A stretch of DNA of 64,000 nt, from positions 1 through 64,000 of the forward strand of contig JAJDEU010000003.1 of the NCBI GenBank assembly GCA_029259635.1, in the 5' to 3' direction. Position numbers and translations under genes: made by a program. The stretch comes from Planctomycetota bacterium (GTDB lineage: Bacteria; Planctomycetota; UBA1135; GCA-002686595). Numbering within the stretch: the stretch's first letter is position 1; each line of letters opens with the position of its first letter. The notes under the pieces were generated by a model. That model ran no database searches. It had not been told where the DNA came from and was given only the letters and a program-made list of their open reading frames with translations. Shown piece after piece: positions 44,303-53,297 of the stretch.

Positions 44303-44722
44303 ATGCGAATGGATTTCACGAATGTCGAGGACGTCTCCTACGTCTCGGTTCCGGAGGGAACCTACATCTGTCAGCTCGCGGATTTGCGCGAACGGAATAC
44401 GCGCGACGGCAGTCCGCGGTGGTCCTACCGACTCGTCGTTAAGGAGGGCGAATACGCGGGCCGGACCGCGGCCTGGGACAGCGTTGCTTGGTCGGAGCGC
44501 GGCATGGGACGCGTTAAGCATGTGCTCTCGAAGCTGGGTTTCGATGTCAGCGGGGTGATCGAAATCGACCCGGACGAGCTCGTTGGAAAGTGCGCCAGCG
44601 TGAAAATCGAATTCGAGGAGCACCTCGATCCCATCAGCGGCATTCGAAGTGTGCGCCCGTCCGTTCCATTCATGGGCTACGAAGAAGCCGATCAGGATTC
44701 CTCCGTTCCTTGGGAAGCCTAA
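44303..44722 (+). CDS. DUF669-like small protein
   Basis: This 139-aa protein has the strand pattern VPEGTYICQLADLRERNTRD, RLVVKEGEYAGRTAAWD, then a helix and G-F-D turn (HVLSKLGFDVSG), resembling phage DUF669 proteins that sit near single-strand DNA-binding genes. The assignment is by eye and tentative. A strong Shine-Dalgarno (GAGGAG at 44291..44296, 6-nt spacer) precedes ATG 44303, unlike most genes here. It sits 182 bp before ligA. A nucleic-acid role is possible but not shown. Confidence 0.55.
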   Translation: MRMDFTNVEDVSYVSVPEGTYICQLADLRERNTRDGSPRWSYRLVVKEGEYAGRTAAWDSVAWSERGMGRVKHVLSKLGFDVSGVIEIDPDELVGKCASVKIEFEEHLDPISGIRSVRPSVPFMGYEEADQDSSVPWEA

Positions 44723-44892
44723 AGTCCGGGCGAGTGCTCGTCGCTTCAGGAATGTTCACCGAGTCTTGGCCGAATCTTCGAGTTCGGTCGGGACTCACGA
44801 GCGCGGGTTTCGATTCACTGGTCCGAGACGGACCGGGCACCTTCGGTCTTCGAGGTCGAGACCTCAGTGGGTTTTCGTGGGCGTCGGCTGGC

Positions 44893-44898
44893 TATAAT
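44893..44898 (+). promoter_or_regulatory. -10 element directly before ligA
   Basis: A perfect TATAAT lies 6 nt before the ligA ATG at 44905. If transcription starts 7 nt after it, the mRNA begins at the start codon and would be leaderless. No good -35 was found at 16-18 bp upstream. Confidence 0.4.
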
Positions 44899-44904
44899 CC
44901 CCGT

Positions 44905-47064
44905 ATGAGCGGCAGCACCGGCGAACAAGCGAAGAGAAGAATCGAGCAACTCCGTGTGGAGATCGCGCGACATGATCAGCTCTATTACAGCGATGGTCGA
45001 GCGGAGATCTCCGACGCTGAGTACGACGGGCTCTTTCGGGAATTGCGGGAGCTCGAGGAGCAGCACCCCGAGTTCGCGTCCCTCGATAGTCCAACGATGC
45101 GGGTCGGTGCTGCGATGGCCGCGGGGATGGGGTTTTCGAAGGTAGAGCACGAAGTGCCGATGCTCTCGATCGACAGCCTGTTCAGCGAGGTCGAGGTGCG
45201 CGAGTTCGAAGAGGGGCTTTTGAGATATCTAAACCTTGAGCCCGGCGCGAGTTTGGGTTGGGTTGCCGAGCCGAAGTTCGACGGGGTCAGCGCATCGCTC
45301 TTGTACGTCGACGGCGTCTTCGAGCGGGGCTTGACGCGCGGCGATGGAAGCTCAGGCGAGGACATCACGGCGAACCTGCGCACGGTGCGGAATATTCCGC
45401 TTCGACTCGACGATTCGGTTCGCGCCGTGCCGGAACGACTAGAGGTGCGGGGAGAGGTGCTGATTCACCGCGATAAGTTTGCGACGTACAACCAAGAGTT
45501 GGTCAACGCGGGACAAGAGCCGCTTGCGAACACACGCAATGCGACTGCGGGTGCTTTGAGGCGGAAGGATCCCGCCATCGTGGCGAAGTATCCGCTCGAA
45601 TTTTATTTCTGGTCGGCTCCTCAGGTGGTGGGGGTGGAGTTCGAGAGCTATCACGAGACGATCGAGGCTCTGAAAGCCTGGGGACTGCCCAGCGCGGGGT
45701 TAAGCGAGGTACTGCCCGACATCAGCGCCTGCCTGAAGTATCACGACGAGATCGAGGCCCGACGTGACGAGGTTCCGTTCGAGATGGACGGAATTGTGGC
45801 GAAGCTCGACCTTCTCGGGCTTCGCGAACGTTTGGGAACGACCTCTCGTCACGTGCGGTGGCAGTACGCCCACAAGTTTGAGCCGCGTGAAGCCACAACG
45901 ACCCTGCTCGCCATCGAGATCATGGTGGGCGTGAACGGGCGATTGACTCCGCGTGCGCATCTAAAGCCTGTCGATGTCGGCGGCGTAACGGTGACGCACA
46001 CGACACTCCACAACGTGGACCATGTCGCGGCGTTGGGTCTGAGGATCGGCGATCGAGTCTTTCTGCATCGAGCCGGGGACGTGATTCCTCAACTCACGGG
46101 AGTCGCGAAGAGGGCGGCAAAAAAGGCACCGGCGGGTTGGCGTCAGGGCGTGCCGGAGGAGTTGCAGGATGATGGCGAGATCCGCGCGGGCGTGACTTGG
46201 GAGTATGGGGCGGAGTTCGCAGCGCCAACCCATTGCCCAGTGTGCGGGACCAAAGCTGTTCGAAACCGAGTGTCGCCGGAGAGCCAATCCGCGGAAGCCA
46301 AAGAGGGGAAGTATTGGCTGTGTCCCAATGGCGTGGGTTGCCTGCCGCAGTTGGCGGGGCGCATCGCGCTGCTTGCGGGCCGCGCGGCGTTCGAGATTGA
46401 GCGGCTGGGGGAGAAGATGATTCGACAGCTCATCGAAGCCGGCCTCGTGAAGGGGCCGGCGGATCTCTTCCACCTGGATCCCGAGCGCTTATTGGAGCTC
46501 GACCGGTGGGGTCAGAAGAGCGTCGATAACCTGCTCGCGCAGATTGAGGAGCGGCGCAAGGTGCCCTTCGCCAGGTTTCTGGTGGGCCTCGCTATTCCGG
46601 ACATCGGCCCGGCGACCGGGCGTCTCCTGGCGTCGCACTTTGGGTCCCTCGAAGAGCTGGCAGAGGCCGGGGAAGATTCGCTCGTTCATCTCAACGGCGT
46701 CGGACCTGAGATGGCGTCGAGCATCACCGCTTGGTTTCGAGAGGATGCCCACCGAGAGATGATCGCGCGACTCTTTGAGGGTGGGGTCGAATTGATTTAT
46801 CCAAGCTTGGAGCAAGCGGGAGGCAAGCTGGACGGGCGAACCTTTGTCATGACGGGGACGCTTCCCCAGCTCTCGCGGGCCGAGGCGAAAAAACTCATCG
46901 AGCAAAACGGGGGGCGGGTGGTCTCGAGCGTAAGTAGTAAGACGGACTATCTCGTCGCTGGCGAGAAAGCTGGATCGAAGCGCAAAAAGGCGGAGGAGCT
47001 CGGCGTGCAGATTCTGGAAGAGTCCGACCTCTTGGAACTGGTGAGTAGCGGAGTTAAGGACTAG
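44905..47064 (+). CDS. ligA: NAD+-dependent DNA ligase
   Basis: This 719-aa protein joins nicks in DNA in replication and repair. Domain order is typical: Ia helix (ARHDQLYYSDGRAEIS), adenylation domain with the catalytic Lys124 (AEPKFDGVSAS), OB fold, Cys4 zinc finger (CPVCGTKA and LCPNGVGC), four HhH units and a C-terminal BRCT (GRTFVMTGTLPQLSRAEAKK). It is longer than the usual 670 residues because of inserts around the zinc finger. ATG 44905 matches the normal LigA start; the frame continuing to 44590 is not part of it. Confidence 0.97.
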   Translation: MSGSTGEQAKRRIEQLRVEIARHDQLYYSDGRAEISDAEYDGLFRELRELEEQHPEFASLDSPTMRVGAAMAAGMGFSKVEHEVPMLSIDSLFSEVEVREFEEGLLRYLNLEPGASLGWVAEPKFDGVSASLLYVDGVFERGLTRGDGSSGEDITANLRTVRNIPLRLDDSVRAVPERLEVRGEVLIHRDKFATYNQELVNAGQEPLANTRNATAGALRRKDPAIVAKYPLEFYFWSAPQVVGVEFESYHETIEALKAWGLPSAGLSEVLPDISACLKYHDEIEARRDEVPFEMDGIVAKLDLLGLRERLGTTSRHVRWQYAHKFEPREATTTLLAIEIMVGVNGRLTPRAHLKPVDVGGVTVTHTTLHNVDHVAALGLRIGDRVFLHRAGDVIPQLTGVAKRAAKKAPAGWRQGVPEELQDDGEIRAGVTWEYGAEFAAPTHCPVCGTKAVRNRVSPESQSAEAKEGKYWLCPNGVGCLPQLAGRIALLAGRAAFEIERLGEKMIRQLIEAGLVKGPADLFHLDPERLLELDRWGQKSVDNLLAQIEERRKVPFARFLVGLAIPDIGPATGRLLASHFGSLEELAEAGEDSLVHLNGVGPEMASSITAWFREDAHREMIARLFEGGVELIYPSLEQAGGKLDGRTFVMTGTLPQLSRAEAKKLIEQNGGRVVSSVSSKTDYLVAGEKAGSKRKKAEELGVQILEESDLLELVSSGVKD

Positions 47065-47566
47065 CGGTCGGCCAGGAGGTTTCGCGAAGCTTGAGAGGGG
47101 GTCGCCTAGAGCGCGGGGGTAAGGGCCATTCGGGTTTTCGCTCAGCTCTAGTGCTGGTCCGCGGCCCGGAAGGCTCGTAAATCCACCTGAACAATCGGCC
47201 GGCGACCCGAGTTTGCTCGCGCTGTACGATGCCGGTTCGTTACGGACAATTCGCTTTGCAACGAACGGTTGGCGGAAACTTTTCTCGCGAACGTAGGCGG
47301 TTTCGAGACGGGCTTACGTCCTCCGCAAGCGGAAGCACCCAACGTATTCGGATATTCGAATGCTTGGTTTAAGCGCTCGCTAGGTGCTTGTTTCGCGTGG
47401 ATGCAACTGTTTCGAGGAAATGAATTGAGCGGTTGTAACTGGCGGATTCAGCGCGGCTAACTGATAGTGAAAGAGGGGAGCTCTTAATTTTTCAGGTTAG
47501 GGGCGGAGGGATTCGGTTCTCGCTCGTACATCGGTTTTGAGCGTTTTCCCCAAGTGCTCGTTCATC
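47065..47566. other. 502-bp gap between ligA and an ECF sigma gene
   Basis: This region is visibly A/T-richer than flanking genes. No gene or RNA family was recognised. A 63-codon frame (47269..47460) has no supporting features. A weak hairpin with a following run of T (about 47472..47492) might be a terminator. The gap presumably contains the sigma-gene promoter. Confidence 0.35.
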
Positions 47567-48352
47567 ATGAAACGTGTTACCCGAACTGCCTTTTCTCGAA
47601 ACAAGCGCGCGCGCGGTCGTGGCTCGCGGGCCGGATCGACTCACTCTTCGCTCGCGAGTTGCGCTAGCGAGGGACCCTCCGGGCAGCAGTCCTTCAAGGA
47701 GCAGAATCCTAGTTCGCGGGCTGCCTCGCAGGCCGTCGATAGTGCGACGGGTGAAGAGACCGCCGAGCTAATTCGCCTCGCTCAAGATGGTGAGGGTCCT
47801 GCCCTCGACACTCTCTTCAGTCGCTATCGCCGCGGAGTCGTCGAGCTTGCACGCAAGCGCATGGGACCGCGGCTTCAGGCGAAAGAGGACCCTGAAGATC
47901 TTGCTCAAACAACCTTCCGTGAAGCTGCTCGTGATTTTTCTCGCTACGAGTATCGCGGCGATCGCTCCTTCTTCGGATGGTTGAGCCAGATTCTGCGAAA
48001 TAAGATTCGAGATCGCGCTGAGTTTCACTCGGCTGCGAAGCGGGATTCCACTCGCGAGATCAGCCTGACACCGACGCCCACCAGCGGTGAGAGTGATCGG
48101 CCTCAGTTCGAGCCGGTAGCACCGGGACTCAGCGCGGAGGAGCACGCCGAGCTTCGAGAGCAGATCGTGCTCTTGCACAAGCACCTGGAACAGTTGAGCC
48201 CCATTCATAAGAGAGCCATTCGCCTGGTCTATTTCGATGGGCTCTCCCTGCGGGAGGCTGGTCGCGAATTGGACGGCCGGTCCGAGGCCGCGGTGCGGAT
48301 GCTGATCCGCCGAGCTGCCGATCGGCTAGAGGAATCGCTCAAACGCGAATAG
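47567..48352 (+). CDS. ECF-type RNA polymerase sigma factor
   Basis: This 261-aa protein has a basic, low-complexity head of about 65 residues, then region 2 (ALDTLFSRYRRGVVELARKR, DPEDLAQTTFREAARDF), then region 4 (LSPIHKRAIRLVYFDGLSL and a helix-turn-helix REAGRELDGRSEAAVRMLI). The ECF type resembles planctomycetal sigma factors. ATG 47567 is chosen over an upstream TTG. No anti-sigma gene lies adjacent, which suggests control by another route. It is followed by a tRNA gene. Confidence 0.88.
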   Translation: MKRVTRTAFSRNKRARGRGSRAGSTHSSLASCASEGPSGQQSFKEQNPSSRAASQAVDSATGEETAELIRLAQDGEGPALDTLFSRYRRGVVELARKRMGPRLQAKEDPEDLAQTTFREAARDFSRYEYRGDRSFFGWLSQILRNKIRDRAEFHSAAKRDSTREISLTPTPTSGESDRPQFEPVAPGLSAEEHAELREQIVLLHKHLEQLSPIHKRAIRLVYFDGLSLREAGRELDGRSEAAVRMLIRRAADRLEESLKRE

Positions 48353-48437
48353 CGGGGTAGGCCCTCTCCGGGCCGGATTTGAACCCGACTGCGGCTTGTG
48401 CAAACAGGATTCCACGCTACATTCTCCAGCCGCAGCG

Positions 48438-48513
48438 GGGCCGCTAACTCAATTGGTAGAGTGCCATGTTCACAGCGTGGAGGTTACTGGTTCAAGTCCA
48501 GTGCGGCCCACCA
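48438..48513 (+). tRNA. tRNA-Val (anticodon CAC)
   Basis: A complete cloverleaf with a 7-bp acceptor stem (GGGCCGC/GCGGCCC), D-stem ACTC/GAGT, anticodon stem CCATG/CGTGG and 7-nt loop with CAC at 48471..48473, a T-stem ACTGG/CCAGT with the TTCAAGT loop, discriminator A and an encoded CCA end. It reads GUG valine codons. Confidence 0.95.
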
Positions 48514-48562
48514 ACATGCGGCCCACCAACATGCGGCCAGGCAGCATGCGACGCAATGGTGT
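48503..48562 (+). repeat. 15-bp tandem repeats at the tRNA-Val 3' end
   Basis: The last 11 bases of the tRNA and the next 4 form a 15-bp unit (48503..48517) repeated exactly at 48518..48532, with decayed third (48533..48547) and fourth copies. The copies contain a second tRNA-like end, GCGGCCC-A-CCA. They look like slippage products or a relic of integration at the tRNA end. Confidence 0.8.
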
Positions 48563-48639
48563 GCGATGCTGGGATGAGCGGGCTGGGCGTTTCACCCGGC
48601 GCGGCAATTATCCGCAATCGAGGCGCTTGCCCCTAATAG

Positions 48640-49635
48640 TCAACTCGCGCTCGGCTCTTGAGACTCTTCAATTTGTAGCGTCGTGTGAGCGATATCGAAT
48701 CGTTCTCGCAAGAACTCGCTGATGTTGCGCTGAAGTTGACGTGTCTTGGAGAGCGGGACATCGTGCGTGACCACGTGAGCGGTCAAGCAGATGTAGCCCG
48801 AGGTAATTTCCCAGACATGCAGATCGTGCATGTCGATCGCTTCGGGACAGGCCTCGAGCACTGCGCGTCGCACGGTCTCCGGCTCACGCCCCTTCGGCGC
48901 GAACTCGAGCAAGATGGCACAGGACTCTTTGATTAGTCCGATTCCCCAGTAGAGGATCACCGCGGCGACGAGCAAGCTGAGCACCGGGTCGATCCAAGTT
49001 AACCCGGTTTGCCAGAGGATCAGCGCGCCGATCACAATGGCGACGGAGGAGAGTAGGTCACCGATCATGTGCAGGAAGGCACTGCGCGTGTTGATGTCCT
49101 CTGCGCCGGCTTTCCCGAGGATCAGCGCTGTTACAAGATTCACGAGCAAACCGACGGCTGCGATCACGGCCATCTCGAGACTGCGAATCTCGGTTGGGGA
49201 TGAGAAACGCTCGATCGCCTCGTAGACAATCCAGGCGGTGAGGAGCAAAACTCCAATACCGTTGGCGAGCGCGCCGAGGATCTCGACGCGATACATGCCG
49301 AAGTTAGAGCGGTTCTTGTACTGTCCCTCGGCGATGCGAATGGCCGCGTAGCTGACGAACAAGGCGGCGGAATGCGAAAACATGTGCAGCGCATCCGAGA
49401 GGAGCATCAGGCTGCCCGTCCACAAGCCACCGATGACCTCAATCACCATCATGACGGTGGTGAGGACGATGCACATGAGAAGCGCTCGCCGTTGCTCCGG
49501 TCGGTGCATGGTGCTCGCGCTGGCGTGGCTATGATGCCCCGAGCCGTGGTCGTGGTCGTGACCGTGCGCCGCGTGGCCCGTCTTCGCGAGCGGGCGGTGA
49601 TCGTGATCGCAGGAGTGCTGGTTGGTTTCGGACAT
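48640..49635 (-). CDS. CDF family cation efflux transporter
   Basis: This 331-aa protein exports divalent metal ions such as Zn2+, Co2+ or Ni2+ across the inner membrane. The first 45 residues are His/Asp-rich (HGHDHDHGSGHHSHAS), a cytoplasmic metal-binding head. Six helices follow, with the transport site pairs DALHMFSH and HMIGDLL. The C-terminal cytoplasmic domain (MHDLHVWEITSGYICLTAHV) is typical. ATG 49635 is used; a GTG at 49644 overlaps the stop of the upstream repressor gene (TAGTG). The pairing with an RcnR-like repressor indicates metal-induced expression. Confidence 0.92.
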   Translation of the reverse strand: MSETNQHSCDHDHRPLAKTGHAAHGHDHDHGSGHHSHASASTMHRPEQRRALLMCIVLTTVMMVIEVIGGLWTGSLMLLSDALHMFSHSAALFVSYAAIRIAEGQYKNRSNFGMYRVEILGALANGIGVLLLTAWIVYEAIERFSSPTEIRSLEMAVIAAVGLLVNLVTALILGKAGAEDINTRSAFLHMIGDLLSSVAIVIGALILWQTGLTWIDPVLSLLVAAVILYWGIGLIKESCAILLEFAPKGREPETVRRAVLEACPEAIDMHDLHVWEITSGYICLTAHVVTHDVPLSKTRQLQRNISEFLRERFDIAHTTLQIEESQEPSAS

Positions 49636-49643
49636 TGCGTGCA

Positions 49644-49928
49644 CTAGTGCTGGAACGAGCGCATCACCTCAAGCAGCTCGTCCGCGAACTCGTCAATCGT
49701 TCCGTTCTCGGAAGCGTTCTTCATGTGGTCTTGGATGAAGCCCGTGAAGTAGGCATTCATCAGACCGCGGTGAGCGCCGCGAATGGAAGCGAGCTGACGC
49801 ATGACCTCGTAGCAGCGCTCCTCCTCTACGCCCTCTTCTTCGATCAGGCCTTTGACGGCGTCCATCTGCCCGATCAGTCGATTGATGCGGGCGACGAGCT
49901 TTCGGCGGTCGCGTTGAATATGGCTCAT
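49644..49928 (-). CDS. RcnR/CsoR family metal-sensing repressor
   Basis: This 94-aa all-helical protein has the DUF156 fold, LIGQMDAVKGLIEEEG and CYEVMRQLASIRGAHRGLM. The N-terminus MSHIQRDRRKL resembles RcnR, where His3 and the amino end bind the metal. Cys39 is kept and His68 matches RcnR His64, but Phe64 replaces the conserved His60. It likely represses itself and the CDF exporter through the operator at 49956..49976. The altered site may change metal specificity. Confidence 0.88.
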   Translation of the reverse strand: MSHIQRDRRKLVARINRLIGQMDAVKGLIEEEGVEEERCYEVMRQLASIRGAHRGLMNAYFTGFIQDHMKNASENGTIDEFADELLEVMRSFQH

Positions 49929-49955
49929 GGGGAAAAATTCAGATTACAGATCATA

Positions 49956-49976
49956 ATATAGTCCCCTAGACTATAT
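49956..49976. promoter_or_regulatory. Operator of the RcnR-like repressor
   Basis: Perfect 8-bp A/T-rich arms (ATATAGTC and GACTATAT) flank a 5-bp centre, which with the adjoining C makes a single CCCC tract. One G/C tract with A/T-rich inverted repeats matches the operator class of RcnR-type proteins. A -10-like TATTAT overlaps its right side on the minus strand, 28-30 nt before the repressor ATG. Confidence 0.65.
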
Positions 49977-50077
49977 CGAGAAACATTCACTCGCCCTGAA
50001 TATCGATCCGGATTCCGGCGTGAATTCTCGATTGTCGGCGGCAGCCCAGATCTCGAGTCGCACTAAGAGCCCCAGCT

Positions 50078-51451
50078 TTACTCTGAATCGTCGTTCTCGA
50101 AGTATCCAAGAGCTTCGAGGTCCGACTCCAGCTCCTTGTCGAGCCCGTCATGCAGCACGCCCGAACGCGCAACATCGCGATTCTCGACCTGCCACTCCGC
50201 CGCCACCAGTGAGAGAGCGCTCACCAACTCTGGCTGCTCGGCCGAGCGATCGATCTCGTCGCGCGGGTCTTCCTCCCGATTGAAGAGCTGAACCTTCCCC
50301 TCGGGATCACGAATCAGTTTCCAGTCGTTTTGGATTACAGCGACCCGTGGATGGTTCTCCAGCGAGTAGCGCGCCGAGGCGATGACCGGTTTGTTTTCCA
50401 AAGCGACACGAACCAACAGTCGCTGGTAGAGAGACGAACCGTCCATCGACATACGGTCACGAGAGGGGAGGTTCGCGATATCGAGCAGGGTCGGCAGGAC
50501 GTCGATCGTCGAAGCGGGATGGCGAACTTCGAGTGGGTTCGCGGTTGGCCACCAGAAGACGAGCGGGATGTCGATACTCTCCGCCCACAAGTGCGTTCCG
50601 TGCCCGAACGAGCCGTGTTCTCCCAGACCCTCGCCGTGATCAGAGGTCACTACGATCACCGCTTCTTGCTCTTTCGCGAGCTCAAACACATCGGCGAGCA
50701 CCGTATCCGTCCTCGCAAGGTTGGCTTGATACAAGTGCTCGACGTGAGCGCGCTCCTCTTCGGTGAGAACCCGGTCGCCGAATGAATCAGCGAACATGAA
50801 CTCCTCGTTGCGCGAGCCATCAGCCAACGGACAGCCCTCGTCCAATCGAGTAATCGCGGGCGGAGTCGGCTTGTAGGGAGAGTGGGGGCGGCGCAGATGG
50901 AGGTAGACGAACCACTTCTCGCCGCGATTCTCGTTCAGCCACTCGAGAGCCTGTGGAATCGTTTGGCCGGCTCGTCCGTCTTGACCCTTGGAGTAGTATC
51001 GAAAGGTCTCAAAGCCCTGGTCGAACCCGAATTGGGCCGAGGCGTAGGCCATCTGGACGAAAGCAGCTGTCTTCCAGCCCGCCTTCTCAAAGAACTCGGC
51101 CGCCGTGTCAGCACCCTCGTCCAGGCGGTGGTGATTGGTCACCGCGCCGTGGTGTTCCTGCAGCTGGCCCGTGAAGAGCGAAGCCGTCGAAGAGAGCGTC
51201 CAAGTGTTGTTGGAAAACGCGCGCGAGAATCGAACACCGTTGGAGGCCAGCTCGTCGATCGCCGGAGTCAAGCCGTTCTCGTCTCCATAGCAAGAGAGAT
51301 GAGCGGCATGCGTCGCGTCGGTCACGACCAAGAGGATGCGGTCCGGCACCGGGATCGGAGCCTCGTCGTTGTTGTCACAGCTCGAGGCTAATAGCGCGAG
51401 CGCGAGGAGGCTCGACTTTACGAACTTGGGGGGAGGGAGCGCTTCCTTCAC
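50078..51451 (-). CDS. Sulfatase-fold lipoprotein with atypical nucleophile region
   Basis: This 457-aa protein has a lipoprotein-like signal (LLALALLASSCDNND). The alkaline-phosphatase superfamily metal motifs are VVTDATHAAHLSCYG and VIVVTSDHGEGLGEHGSFGH. The segment equal to sulfatase C/S-x-P-x-R reads NTWTLSSTASLFTG, with Thr at the nucleophile place, Ser for Pro and Thr for Arg. It is a distant paralogue of the protein at 21379..22863. It could act on phosphate or phosphonate esters or be non-enzymatic. No formylglycine maturase is visible in the window. Confidence 0.75.
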   Translation of the reverse strand: MKEALPPPKFVKSSLLALALLASSCDNNDEAPIPVPDRILLVVTDATHAAHLSCYGDENGLTPAIDELASNGVRFSRAFSNNTWTLSSTASLFTGQLQEHHGAVTNHHRLDEGADTAAEFFEKAGWKTAAFVQMAYASAQFGFDQGFETFRYYSKGQDGRAGQTIPQALEWLNENRGEKWFVYLHLRRPHSPYKPTPPAITRLDEGCPLADGSRNEEFMFADSFGDRVLTEEERAHVEHLYQANLARTDTVLADVFELAKEQEAVIVVTSDHGEGLGEHGSFGHGTHLWAESIDIPLVFWWPTANPLEVRHPASTIDVLPTLLDIANLPSRDRMSMDGSSLYQRLLVRVALENKPVIASARYSLENHPRVAVIQNDWKLIRDPEGKVQLFNREEDPRDEIDRSAEQPELVSALSLVAAEWQVENRDVARSGVLHDGLDKELESDLEALGYFENDDSE

Positions 51452-51577
51452 GTTCCAGAGGATACGTGGCCGCAGGGGGCTTGTCGTTGCCTGATCGCGA
51501 CCGGGTTTCTGACCGAGACGCAGATTCGCGTCTCGGCATTCCGTGCGAGGAGCGCTCCTTCTTCGCGGAAGCGCGGC

Positions 51578-52534
51578 TCAGCTCGCCGCGACGGCGGCTT
51601 TGATCGCCTCGGCAAGCTTCGGAACGACCTCAAAGGCATCACCGACGATTCCGTAGTCGGCGACCTTGAAGATCGGCGCGTCGGCGTCCTTGTTGATGGC
51701 GACGATCACTTTCGACGTCTTCATTCCCGCGAGGTGCTGGATCGCGCCGGAGATTCCGACGGCGATGTAGAGCTGCGGCGAGACCGTCTTGCCGGTCTGT
51801 CCGACTTGCTCAGCGTGGGGACGCCAGCCGGCGTCGACGACGGCTCGGCTTGCACCGATGGCGGCATTTCCGAAAGCGTCGGCGAGCTGTTCGATGATCT
51901 TGAAACCATCTGCGTCTTTGAGGCCACGACCACCGGAGACCACAACGGGCGCATCGGAGACGTCGAGCTTGCCACCTGCGGCCGCTCCGATTTCTTTCAA
52001 GAGCGCGAGCATGTCGGCGGAGGCTGCCGTCTCTGAGACAGCCGCGGTTCCGTCGGTTTCGACCGGCTGGAAGTTGTTGCGGCGCAGGGTGACGCAGCAC
52101 ACGGGCGCTGTGGATTTGAGAGTCGCGATCAACTTGCCGGCCATCCACGGGCGGACCATCGTGAAGGTCTCGCCGTCGAGCGAGAAGCTCGTGCAGTCGC
52201 TAAACAGTGTCGAGTCCAAGTGAGCGGCGACCCGCGGAGCAACGTCACGGCCGAGCGAGGTCGAGGAGGTGACGAACGCCTGTGCGCTCTCGGCTCGAAC
52301 GACTCCCGCAATATCCGCGGAGAGCCGGTCGGGGCTATAGGTCTCGGTACCGGTTAGGACAACGACGCGCGCGGCGCCATTTCCGCCGAGAGTCGCAGCG
52401 GCATCCGCGGCACCGAGTCCCGCGACGATGGCGACCGTCTCGGCGCCAGTTGCATGGGCAGCGCCGAGAGCTTCAAGCCCGGCCGGGCGCGGCGTTCCAC
52501 CATCCTGATCAACGTAAGCAACAACAGTAGTCAT
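51578..52534 (-). CDS. etfA: Electron transfer flavoprotein, alpha subunit
   Basis: This 318-aa protein forms, with EtfB, the carrier that passes electrons from acyl-CoA dehydrogenases to the membrane quinone oxidoreductase. The FAD-binding C-terminal domain is clear in [36 protein letters not shown] and [20 protein letters not shown]. The N-terminal domain resembles EtfB. It follows etfB after 10 bp and is in the same operon. Size and motifs are standard. Confidence 0.95.
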   Translation of the reverse strand: MTTVVAYVDQDGGTPRPAGLEALGAAHATGAETVAIVAGLGAADAAATLGGNGAARVVVLTGTETYSPDRLSADIAGVVRAESAQAFVTSSTSLGRDVAPRVAAHLDSTLFSDCTSFSLDGETFTMVRPWMAGKLIATLKSTAPVCCVTLRRNNFQPVETDGTAAVSETAASADMLALLKEIGAAAGGKLDVSDAPVVVSGGRGLKDADGFKIIEQLADAFGNAAIGASRAVVDAGWRPHAEQVGQTGKTVSPQLYIAVGISGAIQHLAGMKTSKVIVAINKDADAPIFKVADYGIVGDAFEVVPKLAEAIKAAVAAS

Positions 52535-52544
52535 GGGAGTTCCT

Positions 52545-53297
52545 TTAGAGCACTTTTGCTTCGGTCTGGAGGGCGGTCATGAGAGCCTCAACGGCATCGG
52601 GTCCTTCGCCAACGACGCGACCCTCCTTGCGAGCGGGCGGCAATTCCACGCGGACGACCTCGGCTTGACTGGCTTCTTCTGCGGCCGGCACTTCTTCGAC
52701 GGGCTTCTTCTTCGCCGCCATGATTCCTTTGAGGCCCGCGTAGCGCGGCTCGTTGAGGTCTTTCTGGCAGGTGATGACAGCGGGCAGCGAGAACTCGTAG
52801 GTCTCGACTCCGGCTTCTGATTCGCGCTTCGCAACGCCCTTGTCGGCTTCCAGCTCAAGCTCGATGACATCGGTCACGCAGGCCCAGCCCAGGTAGGTGG
52901 CGAGCATCGGACCGACGGACGCGTTGTCGCGGTCGGTGGCTTGACGGCCGGCAAAGACAACCTCGCCGCCGAGCTCTTGGACCTTTGCAGCGAGCGCCTT
53001 GGCGGTGCTGCGACAGTCGCGCAATGCCCAAGCATCGTCGGTGAGAATGATGCCCTTATCACTGCCCTTCGCGAGACACTCGCGGATCTGCTTCGTGGCG
53101 TCGCTCGGTCCGATCGTCAAAACTGTGACTTCGCCCCCGAGCTTCTCCTTGGTCTTGACCGCTTCTTCCACGGCGATCTCGTCGTAAAAGGAGGTCATGT
53201 ACTCGACACCAGAAGTGTCGAGGGACTGTCCGTCCGCCGTGACCTTGGCTTGGGTCTCGGTCATCGGAACGCGCTTGATGCAGGCGACAATATTCAT
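52545..53297 (-). CDS. etfB: Electron transfer flavoprotein, beta subunit
   Basis: This 250-aa protein binds the AMP part of the ETF complex. Family motifs are MNIVACIKRVPMTETQAKV, DEIAVEEAVKTKEKLGGEV and GRQATDRDNASVGPMLA. A longer C-terminal tail (EVPAAEEASQAEVVRVELPP) is present. The ATG at 53297 gives the normal start. Together with etfA it points to fatty acid or amino acid oxidation in this organism. Confidence 0.95.
   Translation of the reverse strand: MNIVACIKRVPMTETQAKVTADGQSLDTSGVEYMTSFYDEIAVEEAVKTKEKLGGEVTVLTIGPSDATKQIRECLAKGSDKGIILTDDAWALRDCRSTAKALAAKVQELGGEVVFAGRQATDRDNASVGPMLATYLGWACVTDVIELELEADKGVAKRESEAGVETYEFSLPAVITCQKDLNEPRYAGLKGIMAAKKKPVEEVPAAEEASQAEVVRVELPPARKEGRVVGEGPDAVEALMTALQTEAKVL

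Noticed and set aside
44590..44904. N-terminal extension of DNA ligase
   Set aside because: It runs out of the normal LigA start and overlaps the DUF669-like gene. The TATAAT is directly before 44905.
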